Shown: piece after piece, positions 6,949 to 15,323 of the stretch | Layout of the letters: each line of letters begins with the position of its first letter | Position numbering within the stretch: the stretch's first letter is position 1 | Source of the DNA: Schaalia odontolytica | GTDB lineage: Bacteria > Actinomycetota > Actinomycetes > Actinomycetales > Actinomycetaceae | DNA length: 45,570 nt | Assembly: GCF_002847525.1 (NCBI RefSeq) | Contig: NZ_PKKM01000010.1 | Location: forward strand, 63,071 to 108,640 | Direction of reading: 5' to 3' | Translations under genes and position numbers: made by a program | Notes under the pieces: generated by a model | The model's input: the letters and a program-made list of their open reading frames with translations, nothing else | Told to the model about the DNA's origin: nothing | Database searches by the model: none

Positions 6949-9549
6949 GTGGAGCATCACCCCAGCGGCGCACGCTCCCGCCGCGCCACGCACGCGAGGG
7001 CCGAGTCCCGGCCTCGTCGCACCGTCGCGCGTACCCTGGCCGCCCTCCTTGTCGCGAGCGCAGCTGCCTTCCCCGGCCTCGTCGTCCCTGATCGCGCCGA
7101 CGCAGACCCTGCGCTCGAGCCCCCCGGCGGGGGCACCGTCCCCGTCACCTCATCCGCCGGCCGCCTCGGCGCGGCCACCATTAACGGCTCGGGCTTCGAT
7201 CGCACGACGAACGTTCCCGACAACGCCTACGTCGGGACAGTACGCGGTGCCGGCCCCTTTGATGCGGCCGACCCCGCCCAGTCCTCGTCCCCCCTCCAGG
7301 TGGGAACCGCCCAGCCCATGCTGGACGCCGCCGTCGCCTCGGGCGACTACTGGACCTACATCGCGCGCGGCCTGCCCGCCGCCAACCCCGTCGCCACCGG
7401 CGTCATCTCGCCGCAGAACACCAACGCCCTGGGCTACAAGCCCAACAACCCAGGCGACGTCCCCATCGGCAAGCCCTTCCTGCTGGGCACCGTGCGACAC
7501 AACAACTTCCAGGTGCACTCGGCCAGCCAGTGGGTCCACTCGTCGATCGATGTCAGCATCGGCGGCATCGAGGACTCCTTCCCCTTCGACCAGGAGGAGA
7601 CCGAGGACGACACCGACACCACCGCGGCCCTCAGCGACGAGGGCGCCTACATGCTCGCCTCGCGCGCCAACGGCCCGAACTCCTGCCCCGCCAACGCGCC
7701 CTTCGCCGCCCTCAACCGCGACGCCGGACCGGGCGTCTGGTACTGCTACCGCCACGTCGGCAAGGGCCGAGGCAACCGCGACATCTACACGAACAACCCG
7801 GCCGCCTACCCCGACGCCGCGGGCACGCCCGACCAGAGCCCCAACTCCGATGATGTCCTGACGATCTCGCGGACCACCTCGAACAAGACCGTCATGATCG
7901 ACGGAATCCCGTACCGCCTCGTCATCGCCGGCTTCACCCCCAGCGGCGACGGCGCCTGCCCGGACACGCCGCCCGCGGGCGTTACCCCCGTGTCGACCTT
8001 CAGCTCGAAGGAAAACAAGACCTCCTACGGGTGCCTATACGCAACCTTCAGCCAGGAACGCTACATCCGCATCGCGAAGACCGTCACCCCGGAATCTGAG
8101 GCGATCGGCGGCAAGATCCCCTCCTTCAACTTCACGACGCTGGGCATCGGCGACTTCGTCTCGCCCACGGGCGAGCCCCTCAAGACCGCCGAGAACGCGG
8201 GTGGCTTCGTCGACTGGTCCTCCTTCGAGGACAGCCCCCTGACCCCCACGGGCTACGGCAAGGACGGCACTGTCCTCAGTGACTACCAGGCTTTCATCCC
8301 CGGCTACTCCCAGTTCGTCATCGCCGAGACCGGCCCGCGCATCCCCGGGCGCCGCCCCCTGCGCTTCGGCGAACCCGGCTACTTCGGCCCCTGGAAGGTC
8401 TCCGACGACCCGAACTCCGCTCGCTGGGAGCTCACTGACATTACGTGCGTGAACGGTATCGGCGAGGCCGTCAACGTCACCCGCGACCCCATGACCGGCG
8501 GCATCGACTTCTCCGACGTGCCCCCGGCCAAGACCGCGGCCGCCGTGCCCATCACCTGCAACTTCACGATTCAGCAGCAGGCCCCCAAGCTGCGCATCGA
8601 CAAGACCGTCGAAAGCGTCGAGGGCGCCTCCGGTGACACGATCATCATCACCTACCGCGTCACCGCCACGAACGACGGCACGATCGCGGGCACGACCGGC
8701 CGCCTCGTCGACACCCCGGCCTTTGCGCCCGGCCTCACCCTGCGCTCCGCGGCGATCGCCACCTCTCTCGATGGACTGCGCGGCGCCCGTGAACAGAACC
8801 GCGCCGCCACCTACGTCCTCACCCAGGGCACCACCGTGGAACCCGGAAAGTCCGCGACCTGGTTCATCCGCATGAAGGTCGCCCGCGACAAGGCCGCCGC
8901 CGGATACAGCGAGGCCGCCCTCGAGTGCGTCCCCTCGAACGGGCGCCTCACCCCCAAGCGCGGCCTCTACAACTCCGTCGCCGGCCCCTACGACCACGAC
9001 GGCGCCGCCAACAACGAGGCCTGCGCGCCCGCCCGCCCGCGCACCATCCGCATCGAAAAGGCCGGCACCCAGCCCGTCGGCACTGCCAACGAGGACGGCA
9101 CCTACCCGCTTGAGGGCGCCGCCTTCGCGATCTACGACAACGAGGCCCTGACCGGCACCCCCGTGTCCACCTCCGACGGCGAATCGCAGTTCGTCACCGC
9201 GCCCCTCGAGACCGGCAAGACCTACTGGCTCGTCGAGACCCGCGCCCCCGCCGGGCACGTCCTCCTGCCACGCGCCGTGCCCTTCCACATCGAGGTGGGC
9301 GCCGACGCCTCGGCCTCCACGGTGATCGCCACCGACTTCGGCGCCGACGAGGGCTTCACCTCCGTGCGCGTCATCCCCGCCGCGACGGGCACGGGCACCG
9401 CCGCGCTGCCCGCCATCCGCGTCGTCGACACCCAGGTCGGTGTCCTGCCCAACTCCGGCTCCTCGGGCATCTACCCCCACCTCGGCCTCGGCGCCGCCCT
9501 CCTCGGCCTCGCCGGAGCGTGCGCGTGGGTGCGCCGCCGCTCCGCCTAA
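6949..9549 (+). CDS. Fimbrial tip-like surface protein, wall-anchored (paralogue 2)
   Basis: Secreted, wall-anchored protein of 866 residues, clearly paralogous to the protein at 812-3847. Both have WTYIARG, KPNNPG, FLLG followed by RHNN, SFPF, a C-NGIGE block, QAPKLR and a C-terminal SpaA-like domain with YWLVETRAPAGH. The GTG start has GGAGGG a few bases upstream and leads into an Arg-rich signal peptide cut after about residue 52 (ADA). The sorting signal is LPNSG at 833-837, then a hydrophobic helix and VRRRSA; serine replaces threonine. The gene is the last of the cluster, after the sortase. Known Actinomyces fimbrial loci have one large tip gene before the pilin, so a second one here suggests an alternative tip on the same shaft or a separate wall adhesin. 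That role is inferred. Confidence 0.87.
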   Translation: MEHHPSGARSRRATHARAESRPRRTVARTLAALLVASAAAFPGLVVPDRADADPALEPPGGGTVPVTSSAGRLGAATINGSGFDRTTNVPDNAYVGTVRGAGPFDAADPAQSSSPLQVGTAQPMLDAAVASGDYWTYIARGLPAANPVATGVISPQNTNALGYKPNNPGDVPIGKPFLLGTVRHNNFQVHSASQWVHSSIDVSIGGIEDSFPFDQEETEDDTDTTAALSDEGAYMLASRANGPNSCPANAPFAALNRDAGPGVWYCYRHVGKGRGNRDIYTNNPAAYPDAAGTPDQSPNSDDVLTISRTTSNKTVMIDGIPYRLVIAGFTPSGDGACPDTPPAGVTPVSTFSSKENKTSYGCLYATFSQERYIRIAKTVTPESEAIGGKIPSFNFTTLGIGDFVSPTGEPLKTAENAGGFVDWSSFEDSPLTPTGYGKDGTVLSDYQAFIPGYSQFVIAETGPRIPGRRPLRFGEPGYFGPWKVSDDPNSARWELTDITCVNGIGEAVNVTRDPMTGGIDFSDVPPAKTAAAVPITCNFTIQQQAPKLRIDKTVESVEGASGDTIIITYRVTATNDGTIAGTTGRLVDTPAFAPGLTLRSAAIATSLDGLRGAREQNRAATYVLTQGTTVEPGKSATWFIRMKVARDKAAAGYSEAALECVPSNGRLTPKRGLYNSVAGPYDHDGAANNEACAPARPRTIRIEKAGTQPVGTANEDGTYPLEGAAFAIYDNEALTGTPVSTSDGESQFVTAPLETGKTYWLVETRAPAGHVLLPRAVPFHIEVGADASASTVIATDFGADEGFTSVRVIPAATGTGTAALPAIRVVDTQVGVLPNSGSSGIYPHLGLGAALLGLAGACAWVRRRSA
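7071..7083 (+). repeat. Dispersed 13-mer, copy 2
   Basis: Exact copy in the signal-peptide region of the second tip-like gene; a 12-of-13 copy lies 64 bases before it (7006-7018). Confidence 0.7.
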
Positions 9550-9664
9550 CCGGCACGAGGCAGGGGCTCGGCCCCGCTTTACGTCCCCTGTGGCGCGCGC
9601 CCCGTGCCGCCCCCGCGCGAGGCGAGCGCGACCGCGGCGGGCCTCGTCCCCTACGATGGGAACC

Positions 9665-10408
9665 ATGAACCTCAGCTTCCCCGAGCGCATCCGCGTCGAC
9701 GCCATCATCCAAGCAGCCATGGACATGGAGGCCGCGCCCCTCCTGCACGAACTCGCGCCCATCGGCGACGACGAGACCCCCCAGGCCATCCTCGCGGGCA
9801 CCCACAAGACCCAGCGCTTCGTGCTCGGCATCCTCGACGGACGCACCGTCCTGGTCGTCACCTCCGGCATCGGCCTGGCCAACGCCGCCTCCGCGACCGC
9901 GCGCGCCCTCACCCTCGTCGAGGCCCCCATCGTCATCGCGGCCGGCACCACCGGCGGCCTCGCGCGCGACATCAACGTCGGCGACATCGCCGTCGGCACC
10001 CGCGCCATCTACGGGCAGGCCGACGCGACCGCCTTCGGCTACGCCATGGGCCAGGTCCCCCAGATGCCCGTCGACTACACCACCTCCGAAGCCGCCGAAG
10101 AACGCCTGCCCATCCTGCGCGGCCTCATCGAACACCCCGTGCGCCGCGGCCGCATCGTCTCCTCCGACTCCTTCTGCACCGAAGCCAACGTCGGCCCCAT
10201 GCGCGAGCGCTTCCCCGACGCCATCGGCACCGACATGGAAACCTGCGCAATGGCCCAGGTCTGCTGGTCCTCCGACGTCGACTGGATCTCGCTGCGAGCC
10301 GTCTCCGACCTGTGCGGCCCCACCGCCGACCAGGCCTTCCACATGGACGGTGCCCGCGCCGCTGCCCACAGCGCCCAGGCCGTGCGCGCCTACCTGACGC
10401 TGCTCTGA
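9665..10408 (+). CDS. MTA/SAH nucleosidase-type purine nucleosidase
   Basis: Member of the nucleoside phosphorylase/nucleosidase fold, most like 5'-methylthioadenosine/S-adenosylhomocysteine nucleosidase, which frees adenine in methionine salvage and AI-2 precursor formation. Of 247 residues, visible matches are an early MDMEAA (Glu22, where E. coli MTAN has Glu12), AAGTTGGL near 92-99, the base/ribose site TDMETCAMAQVC (Glu192) and the catalytic aspartate in RAVSD (Asp215). An ATG nine bases upstream (9656) is possible; neither has a clear binding site. It follows the fimbrial cluster by 115 bases and precedes the phosphatase by 61. Futalosine hydrolase belongs to the same fold, so substrate is less certain than family. 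Confidence 0.8.
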   Translation: MNLSFPERIRVDAIIQAAMDMEAAPLLHELAPIGDDETPQAILAGTHKTQRFVLGILDGRTVLVVTSGIGLANAASATARALTLVEAPIVIAAGTTGGLARDINVGDIAVGTRAIYGQADATAFGYAMGQVPQMPVDYTTSEAAEERLPILRGLIEHPVRRGRIVSSDSFCTEANVGPMRERFPDAIGTDMETCAMAQVCWSSDVDWISLRAVSDLCGPTADQAFHMDGARAAAHSAQAVRAYLTLL

Positions 10409-10414
10409 GGCCCG

Positions 10415-10427
10415 CCCCGGCCTCGTC
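10415..10427 (+). repeat. Dispersed 13-mer, copy 3
   Basis: Exact copy 7 bases after the nucleosidase stop; a partial copy (ACGGCCTCGTC) follows at 10434-10444. Confidence 0.7.
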
Positions 10428-10469
10428 CCCGCCACGGCCTCGTCCCGCCCCGAACGAACGGAAACGATC

Positions 10470-10976
10470 ATGACCCGCCCCGCACGCGTCCTCATGGTGT
10501 GCACCGGCAATATCTGCCGATCCACGATGGCCCACGCGATCCTCGAACAGGCCGCCGCGCGCGCCGGCGTGGACGTTGTCGTCGATAGCGCCGGCGTCTC
10601 CGATGAAGAGCAGGGCAACCCGATCGACCGCCGCGCTGCTCGCGTCCTGCGCGACGCCGGGTACGCCGTGCCCGACCACCGTGCGCGCCAGATCCGCGCC
10701 GGCGAGCTGGGGGAGTGGGACCTCGTGCTGGCCATGACGTCGCGCCACCTGAGCGTCCTGGAGCGCCTCGCTGATCGTGCGGGGGTTGAGCACGAGGGCG
10801 CGCCCGCATCCGCCGCCGACCTGGGGCAGGGGCCGCGCATCTGCCTGTACCGCGACCTCGACCCTGAGGGCAGCGGCGACGTGCCCGACCCGTGGTACGG
10901 CGGCCACCAGGACTTCCTGGACACCCTTGAGGTCATCGAGCGGGTCACCCCGCAGATTTTGAGGCTTCTCAGCTGA
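10470..10976 (+). CDS. Low-molecular-weight protein tyrosine phosphatase
   Basis: Cytoplasmic phosphatase of the low-molecular-weight family, 168 residues. The phosphate loop CTGNICRS gives nucleophile Cys11 and Arg17 (CX5R), and the general acid is Asp140 in DPWYGG. ACGGAAACGATC precedes the ATG, a weak GGA site. Family members dephosphorylate tyrosine-phosphorylated proteins, often in capsule control, but no kinase partner is in this window. The gap before it holds one exact and one partial copy of the CCCCGGCCTCGTC word. Confidence 0.9.
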   Translation: MTRPARVLMVCTGNICRSTMAHAILEQAAARAGVDVVVDSAGVSDEEQGNPIDRRAARVLRDAGYAVPDHRARQIRAGELGEWDLVLAMTSRHLSVLERLADRAGVEHEGAPASAADLGQGPRICLYRDLDPEGSGDVPDPWYGGHQDFLDTLEVIERVTPQILRLLS

Positions 10977-10984
10977 CAGGCGCT

Positions 10985-11036
10985 GCGCGCTGACGGGCAC
11001 GGCGCGCTGACGGGTGCGGCGCCTCGGCACGTGCCG
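10985..11036. repeat. Short tandem repeat and palindrome after the phosphatase gene
   Basis: GCGCGCTGACGGG occurs at 10985-10997 and 11002-11014, and a 12-base palindrome CGGCACGTGCCG lies at 11025-11036. Together they can fold into a G+C-rich structure shortly after the phosphatase stop and may act as its terminator. Confidence 0.45.
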
Positions 11037-11088
11037 CGCGGTGACTTGCGTCTTGTAGTCGAGGCTGTCTAGGTGCCTGTCTCTTCTA

Positions 11089-11202
11089 AATTTCGCATGC
11101 AATTCCCCTGAGGGTCCTTTGAGGCATCCCTAGAAAACCGCATGATTTCAACGATCTGATTTCAAATGTTGAAAGAGCAGTGGGGGAATTGCATGCGAAA
11201 TT
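11089..11202 (+). repeat. Palindromic element, copy C (GCATGC arms, core type I)
   Basis: Arms AATTTCGCATGCAATTCCC (11089-11107) and its perfect 19-base complement (11184-11202). The core CCGCATGATTTCAACGATC contains a second, nested inverted repeat, TTTCAAC (11146-11152) with GTTGAAA (11168-11174). The right arm supplies the last two bases of the minus-strand stop codon of the endonuclease gene. Confidence 0.85.
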
Positions 11203-12138
11203 AGTGTTGAAGGTGATAACTAGGCAGGTATCCGCTCAGGATGTCGAGGAAGCCAGCGTTCTTCACGGTGGCGTGTGCGTCCTCCGTTCTGGTGTCGGGT
11301 ACGAGGCGACGGAGGGCCTGCACCGATACCGGGACCTCTCGCGCGAAGTCGCCATTCATGACGTCGTCATAGGTGAATCGAAGGACGATGAATCCGCGCC
11401 GTAAAAGTTCTCGATCGCGTTTGAGGTCCTTCTCGCGCTGCTCTTTCGATGAGTGGAAGGCCCACCCATCCACCTCGATGACGATGAAGCCGAGAATGAT
11501 CATGTCGACCTCGCCGACTCCTTCAATCCAGACACCGACCTGCGGTGTCAACCCCATGTCGATCAGTTGCAAACGGCAACTGTTTCGAGGATTGAGCGGG
11601 CTCGATCCGACGACAGGGAGAGAGCTTCTTTGAGGTGAGGCAGTCGGCTGCCCGTTGGTGGGATAGTGAGCGTCGAGACGTCGTAGAGGCCACGATTGCG
11701 CGCGGCATCAAGCATGGGCAGCGAGACCTTTAGCGGCATGCAGACGAGCACTCGCTCCAAGACTGTCCCGATGCTGGCTACGTGTGTGCGTTCTTCTTCT
11801 TTGCTCAGGACGGGTTCCCAGTGGACGCACACATCGTCGAAACGGCGGAGCTTTGAGTAGTGCATTCCTCGGCTGTGTCTGACGGACAAATGCGTGCGCT
11901 GTGGGAGTTCCCCAGTGGCGACTGGCAGGTCATAGAACTTCGCTGCACTCACACATGAGAGGCAAGCGTTGTATACGAAAGCGCGTACCTGATCTAACGT
12001 GTACCTGGTGTGGTCGTAGATCCAACCGCGGTAGTGACTGATGCCAGCTGGCAGCGTTGAAGGAGTGAGGTCTGCGTGGCGCAGGCTTGAAATTTTGGTG
12101 ATGCCTTGTCGTTTACGTAGCTCTTCGTTGAGATCCAT
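11201..12138 (-). pseudogene. Frameshifted AbiEi/DUF559-type endonuclease gene
   Basis: Two minus-strand frames form one gene. The 5' part (12138 to about 11571) encodes an AbiEi-like N-terminal region of about 190 residues. The 3' part (about 11572 to 11201) encodes a DUF559/Vsr-like nuclease domain with VIEVDGWAFH and an RDRELLRRGF helix. The frame breaks at a T3 run (AAA at 11571-11573 on the plus strand): re-reading or adding one T gives AVLQLIDMG, the expected join. The product would be about 312 residues, normal for these actinobacterial proteins. G+C is visibly lower than in neighbours, suggesting transfer. Element copies C and D abut both sides. It may be a dead gene, a slippage-switched gene or a sequencing error. 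Family function (DNA cutting or toxin-antitoxin role) is not established for this subgroup. Confidence 0.75.
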
Positions 12139-12203
12139 GCATAGATCGTGCTACTTTGTGACGCTTTGTGTGAGCTGTTTGAAAAATCTGTGGATAACTA
12201 AGA

Positions 12204-12317
12204 AATTTCGCATGCAATTCCCTGCCGAGGTCTATTTGGTGCCTCGCGAAAACCGCATGATTTCAACGATCTGATTTCAAATGTTGAAAGAGGGGTGGGG
12301 GAATTGCATGCGGAATT
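12204..12317 (+). repeat. Palindromic element, copy D (GCATGC arms, core type I)
   Basis: Arms at 12204-12222 and 12299-12317 (one mismatch, GCGGAATT). Same length (114 bp) and orientation as copy C, and nearly identical to it in the right half including core and nested stem; the left halves differ. It lies 65 bases upstream of the endonuclease start, so C and D bracket that gene as direct repeats. Confidence 0.85.
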
Positions 12318-12346
12318 GATAGGGGGCCAGTATTGCCGCCGAATAG

Positions 12347-12378
12347 AGCGAGCGGCCACCTTGCGGTAGCCGCTCGCT
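12347..12378 (-). terminator. Hairpin after the CcdA-thioredoxin gene
   Basis: AGCGAGCGGC (12347-12356) pairs perfectly with GCCGCTCGCT (12369-12378) around a 12-base loop, 27 bases past the stop of the minus-strand gene. Confidence 0.65.
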
Positions 12379-12404
12379 GCGTGTATGGAGGCCTGCGCGG
12401 TGCC

Positions 12405-13745
12405 TCAGTCCGGCAGGGACGCTCCCGCCTCGGTGAGGAGAGTGCGGATCTGCTCCTCGACGCCCTTCGTGCCGCGGCCCATCGCGACCAGCTTGCCGTC
12501 CGCGCCCGCGATGAAGTGCGTCGGCCACGCCGTCGCGCCGTAAGCCTTGAAGGCCTCGAGGTCGGGGTCCAGAGCCACCGGGTAGGTGATGCCCAGCTTC
12601 TCGATCGACGCGTTCACGACCGAGGCGTCACGCTCGTAGGCCTGCTGGGGCGAGTGCACGCCCACGACGACCAGGCCGTAGTCCTTGTACTTCTCGTAGA
12701 TCGCCTCGAGCTCGGGGATCTCGCGCTGGCAGTTCGTGCACGAACTCGACCAGAAGTCCACGAGCGTCACCGTGCCGGACGGCTGGCCCAGGGAGTTGAG
12801 CCACTCCGAGGCCTGGAGCGTCGGCATGGCACCGCAATCCTTCGCGCCGCCTCGTGCGCACTGCGCGAAGTCGGTGCTCGCCTCGACCTCCTTCTCGGGC
12901 TCGCACGTGCCGTCCTCACAGGCGCCTTCAGTGCTGGCCTCGAGCGAGGCCGTGTAGTCGGGGATCATGCGCTGCAGCGCCATCGGGGCGTCCGTCGCGA
13001 TACCCAGCGCGAGCGCGATCATGGCCACGCCCGCGGCGATGCGCAGGGGGCGCTGGCGGGTCTTCAGGAAGCGGGCCGCGACGCCCGAACCGGCGATCGC
13101 GACGATCATCAGCGGGATCGACACGCCGATCGCGAAGGAGATGGCCAGGCCGATGATGTGCCACGTGATCTGCCCGGAGCTCGAGGCCACGATGATCGAG
13201 GTCAGCACAGGACCCGCGCACGGCACGAACGCCGCGCCCAGGACGAGGCCGAGGCCGAAGCCTGCGCTGTCGCCCGTCGTACGAGGTGCCAGGCGGGCGA
13301 AGGGGCGCTCGAGCACCTCCATGATCTTCGGGACGATCATGCCGATACCCACGGCCAGCAGCAGGATGATGCCGGTCCAGCGGATCAGTGCCTGCGGCAG
13401 GTTCAGCAGGCTCAGCAGCGCCGAACCCGCGACCGTGATGATCATGAACGAGGTGACGAGGCCCAGGACGATGAGCACGGGACGACGCGTCACCGACTCG
13501 CTGCCGTCGGCCTTCACGGCTGCCTTCTTCGGAGCTTCCCCGCCCAGGTTCACGCCCGGCGCGAGACGGAAGAGCGATGAATCAACGCCCGCCTTGCTTT
13601 CCTCAGAGGAACGTGCGGCCTCGTTCGAGGAGGATGCTGAGTCGCGGGAGCCAGCGGCTCCCAGGAAGAGTGCGGGTAGGACGGGAAGGATGCACGGGGA
13701 GATACCCGTGATGAAGCCACCAAGAAGGCCTAGCAAGAGGAACAT
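12405..13745 (-). CDS. CcdA/DsbD-like membrane protein fused to a thioredoxin domain
   Basis: Membrane thiol transporter fused to an extracellular thioredoxin-like (TlpA-type) domain, 446 residues; it should carry reducing power across the membrane for disulfide reduction. The CcdA part has the paired cysteine motifs SPCILPVLPALFLG (Cys18) and VPCAGPVL (Cys176) within about six membrane helices (residues 1-250), with a Ser/Ala-rich loop at 32-86. A Cys-containing linker (residues 270-305) leads to the thioredoxin domain with CTNC at 336-339 in WSSSCTNCQ and the cis-proline motif WPTHF. AAGGTG lies just before the ATG. Full-length fusions of this kind occur in actinobacteria. No cytochrome maturation genes are nearby, so the partner is unknown; pilin or other surface proteins are possible. 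Confidence 0.87.
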   Translation of the reverse strand: MFLLLGLLGGFITGISPCILPVLPALFLGAAGSRDSASSSNEAARSSEESKAGVDSSLFRLAPGVNLGGEAPKKAAVKADGSESVTRRPVLIVLGLVTSFMIITVAGSALLSLLNLPQALIRWTGIILLLAVGIGMIVPKIMEVLERPFARLAPRTTGDSAGFGLGLVLGAAFVPCAGPVLTSIIVASSSGQITWHIIGLAISFAIGVSIPLMIVAIAGSGVAARFLKTRQRPLRIAAGVAMIALALGIATDAPMALQRMIPDYTASLEASTEGACEDGTCEPEKEVEASTDFAQCARGGAKDCGAMPTLQASEWLNSLGQPSGTVTLVDFWSSSCTNCQREIPELEAIYEKYKDYGLVVVGVHSPQQAYERDASVVNASIEKLGITYPVALDPDLEAFKAYGATAWPTHFIAGADGKLVAMGRGTKGVEEQIRTLLTEAGASLPD

Positions 13746-13833
13746 AGGTTCACCTTACTTGGAAGTAGTTGAAAATGCACGCTACTTGTCCGTTGTACGC
13801 ACGAAACCGGATGGCATGGCCGGTCCCTGAAAA

Positions 13834-13941
13834 GTCGCATGCAATTCCCCTGCGTGTCCTACAAATACATAATTTAATTCGTTGAAATCATGCGGATTGT
13901 GAGGAAGTGATGCGTCAGTCCTCAAGGGAATTGCATGCGAC
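13834..13941 (-). repeat. Palindromic element, copy E (GCATGC arms, core type I)
   Basis: GTCGCATGCAATTCCC (13834-13849) and its perfect complement (13926-13941), 108 bp. On the minus strand the core reads ATCCGCATGATTTCAACGA, then diverges. It lies between two minus-strand genes, 31 bases from the stop of the kinase gene and 88 bases upstream of the CcdA start. Confidence 0.82.
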
Positions 13942-13971
13942 ATTATGGGGGTGCCGGTGCGTGAGTCGCGC

Positions 13972-14661
13972 CTACAGCGACAGGACCAGGTCCGCGCGCT
14001 CCTTCGTGCGATCGACGAGGGCCATGTTCGCCGCGTCCACCGTGCGCACCCAGTGCGCGGCGTCCGCGCGGTCCCGGCCGAAACTCACGTGGCGGTCGAT
14101 CAGGCGCGAGGCAAGCTCCTCGAAGGGCGTATCGATGAATACGAGCAGGTCGATGAGGCCGCGCACGTCCGCCCAGCCGGGCAGCTCGAGACCCAGGTAG
14201 TTGCCCTCCGTGATGACGACGCCGTCGACCTCGACGGGCAGAGAGGCGGCGACGGGCTCGTGCAGGTCGCGCCGGTAGTCGGGGGCGAGGACCACGCCGT
14301 CCGCGCGGCGCACGCGCCCCAGGAGAGCGACGTATCCGCCCACGTCGAAGGTGTCGGGCGCGCCCTTGTGGTCGGCGATCCCGCGCGCGGCCAGCACCGC
14401 GTTGGACATGTGGAAGCCATCCATGGGCGCCAGGCCAGCGACCGCGATGCCGGCCTCGGGCAGGGCGCGCGCCAGTTCGGCGGTGATCGTTGTCTTGCCG
14501 GTCCCGGGAGGGCCGGTCAGGCCCAGCACGCGCACGGGGTCACCGAGGCGGGCGCGCTCGGCCACGGCCTCGACGATGCGCCGGGTGATCGACGAGGCCT
14601 GGGCGCACTCAGGAGAGGCAGCAGCCGACTGCGGTCCTGAGCTCGCCCGTAAGGAAGTCAC
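13972..14661 (-). CDS. Uridine/pantothenate kinase-like P-loop kinase
   Basis: P-loop kinase of the uridine kinase/pantothenate kinase-like group, 229 residues. Walker A is GLTGPPGTGKTT at 47-58. MDGFHMSN and DTFDVGGY follow, typical of the FrcK/YggC-like 'nucleoside/nucleotide kinase' proteins, and then FIDTPFEELASRLIDRH. The start is taken as GTG at 14661, whose last two bases begin the TGA of the upstream phosphoribosyltransferase (GTGA), implying coupled translation; a start at 14721 would overlap that gene by 64 bases. The true substrate (sugar, nucleoside or pantothenate) cannot be read from sequence. Pairing with a purine-type phosphoribosyltransferase favours nucleoside or ribose metabolism. 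Confidence 0.8.
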   Translation of the reverse strand: MTSLRASSGPQSAAASPECAQASSITRRIVEAVAERARLGDPVRVLGLTGPPGTGKTTITAELARALPEAGIAVAGLAPMDGFHMSNAVLAARGIADHKGAPDTFDVGGYVALLGRVRRADGVVLAPDYRRDLHEPVAASLPVEVDGVVITEGNYLGLELPGWADVRGLIDLLVFIDTPFEELASRLIDRHVSFGRDRADAAHWVRTVDAANMALVDRTKERADLVLSL

Positions 14662-15191
14662 GGCTTGATGACGGGCAGCGTCGACCAGGGGAAGTTGATC
14701 CACTTGTCGGTGTACGCCCACACGTAGTCGGGCTCGATGATGGACACGGGCTTCTTGTAGATGACCACGCTGCGCGCCTCGACGCGCACGGCGGCGGAGC
14801 CGTCGAGAGAGAGGCCGTGCTCGTCGATGAGGTCCATGACCATCTTGAGGGTCTTGCCGGAGTCGGCGACGTCGTCGACGACGAGGACGCGCTTGCCGTC
14901 CATCGCGGAGACGTCCATGAGCGGGGGAAGCAGCTGGGGCTCCTCGAGGGTTTCGCCGATGCCGGAGTAGAACTCGACGTTCATGGTGCCGATGGCCTTG
15001 ACGTCCATCGCGTAGGCGATGGCGCCAGCCGGGATGAGGCCGCCGCGCGCGATGGCGACGATCAGGTCCGGGATCCAGCCGGAGTCGACGATCTGCTGAG
15101 TGAGCTCACGGGACGCGTCGCCAAAGCCCTCCCAGGTGAGGACCTCGCGGTCGGGAGCGGTGCTGGCGTCGGGGCTGGCGGTGGTACCCAT
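14658..15191 (-). CDS. Purine-type phosphoribosyltransferase
   Basis: Type I phosphoribosyltransferase, 177 residues, resembling xanthine/hypoxanthine/guanine enzymes that join a base to PRPP in salvage. The PRPP loop VLVVDDVADSGKT spans 102-114, and the N-terminal VAIARGGLIPAG near 45-56 is the pyrophosphate-side loop. AAGGA precedes the ATG. It overlaps the downstream kinase gene by four bases. The C-terminal PDYVWAYTDKWINFPW resembles Gpt-like members, making xanthine-guanine use plausible but unproved. Confidence 0.87.
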   Translation of the reverse strand: MGTTASPDASTAPDREVLTWEGFGDASRELTQQIVDSGWIPDLIVAIARGGLIPAGAIAYAMDVKAIGTMNVEFYSGIGETLEEPQLLPPLMDVSAMDGKRVLVVDDVADSGKTLKMVMDLIDEHGLSLDGSAAVRVEARSVVIYKKPVSIIEPDYVWAYTDKWINFPWSTLPVIKP

Positions 15192-15323
15192 GGCTTCCTT
15201 CTCTCGGGGGTGTTGGAATCAAGGGTATCGCCGTCGGGTGGGTGTGTGCGCGCTCGTACGGGTAATAAAACTGTGACGTGGGCGGATGCGTGCCGCGCGC
15301 GCACTCCGTCGGCGTCGGTAACG

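Noticed and set aside
12333..13580. Plus-strand frame opposite the CcdA-thioredoxin gene
   Set aside because: Arg/Asp/His-rich shadow; the minus strand has clear CcdA and thioredoxin motifs.
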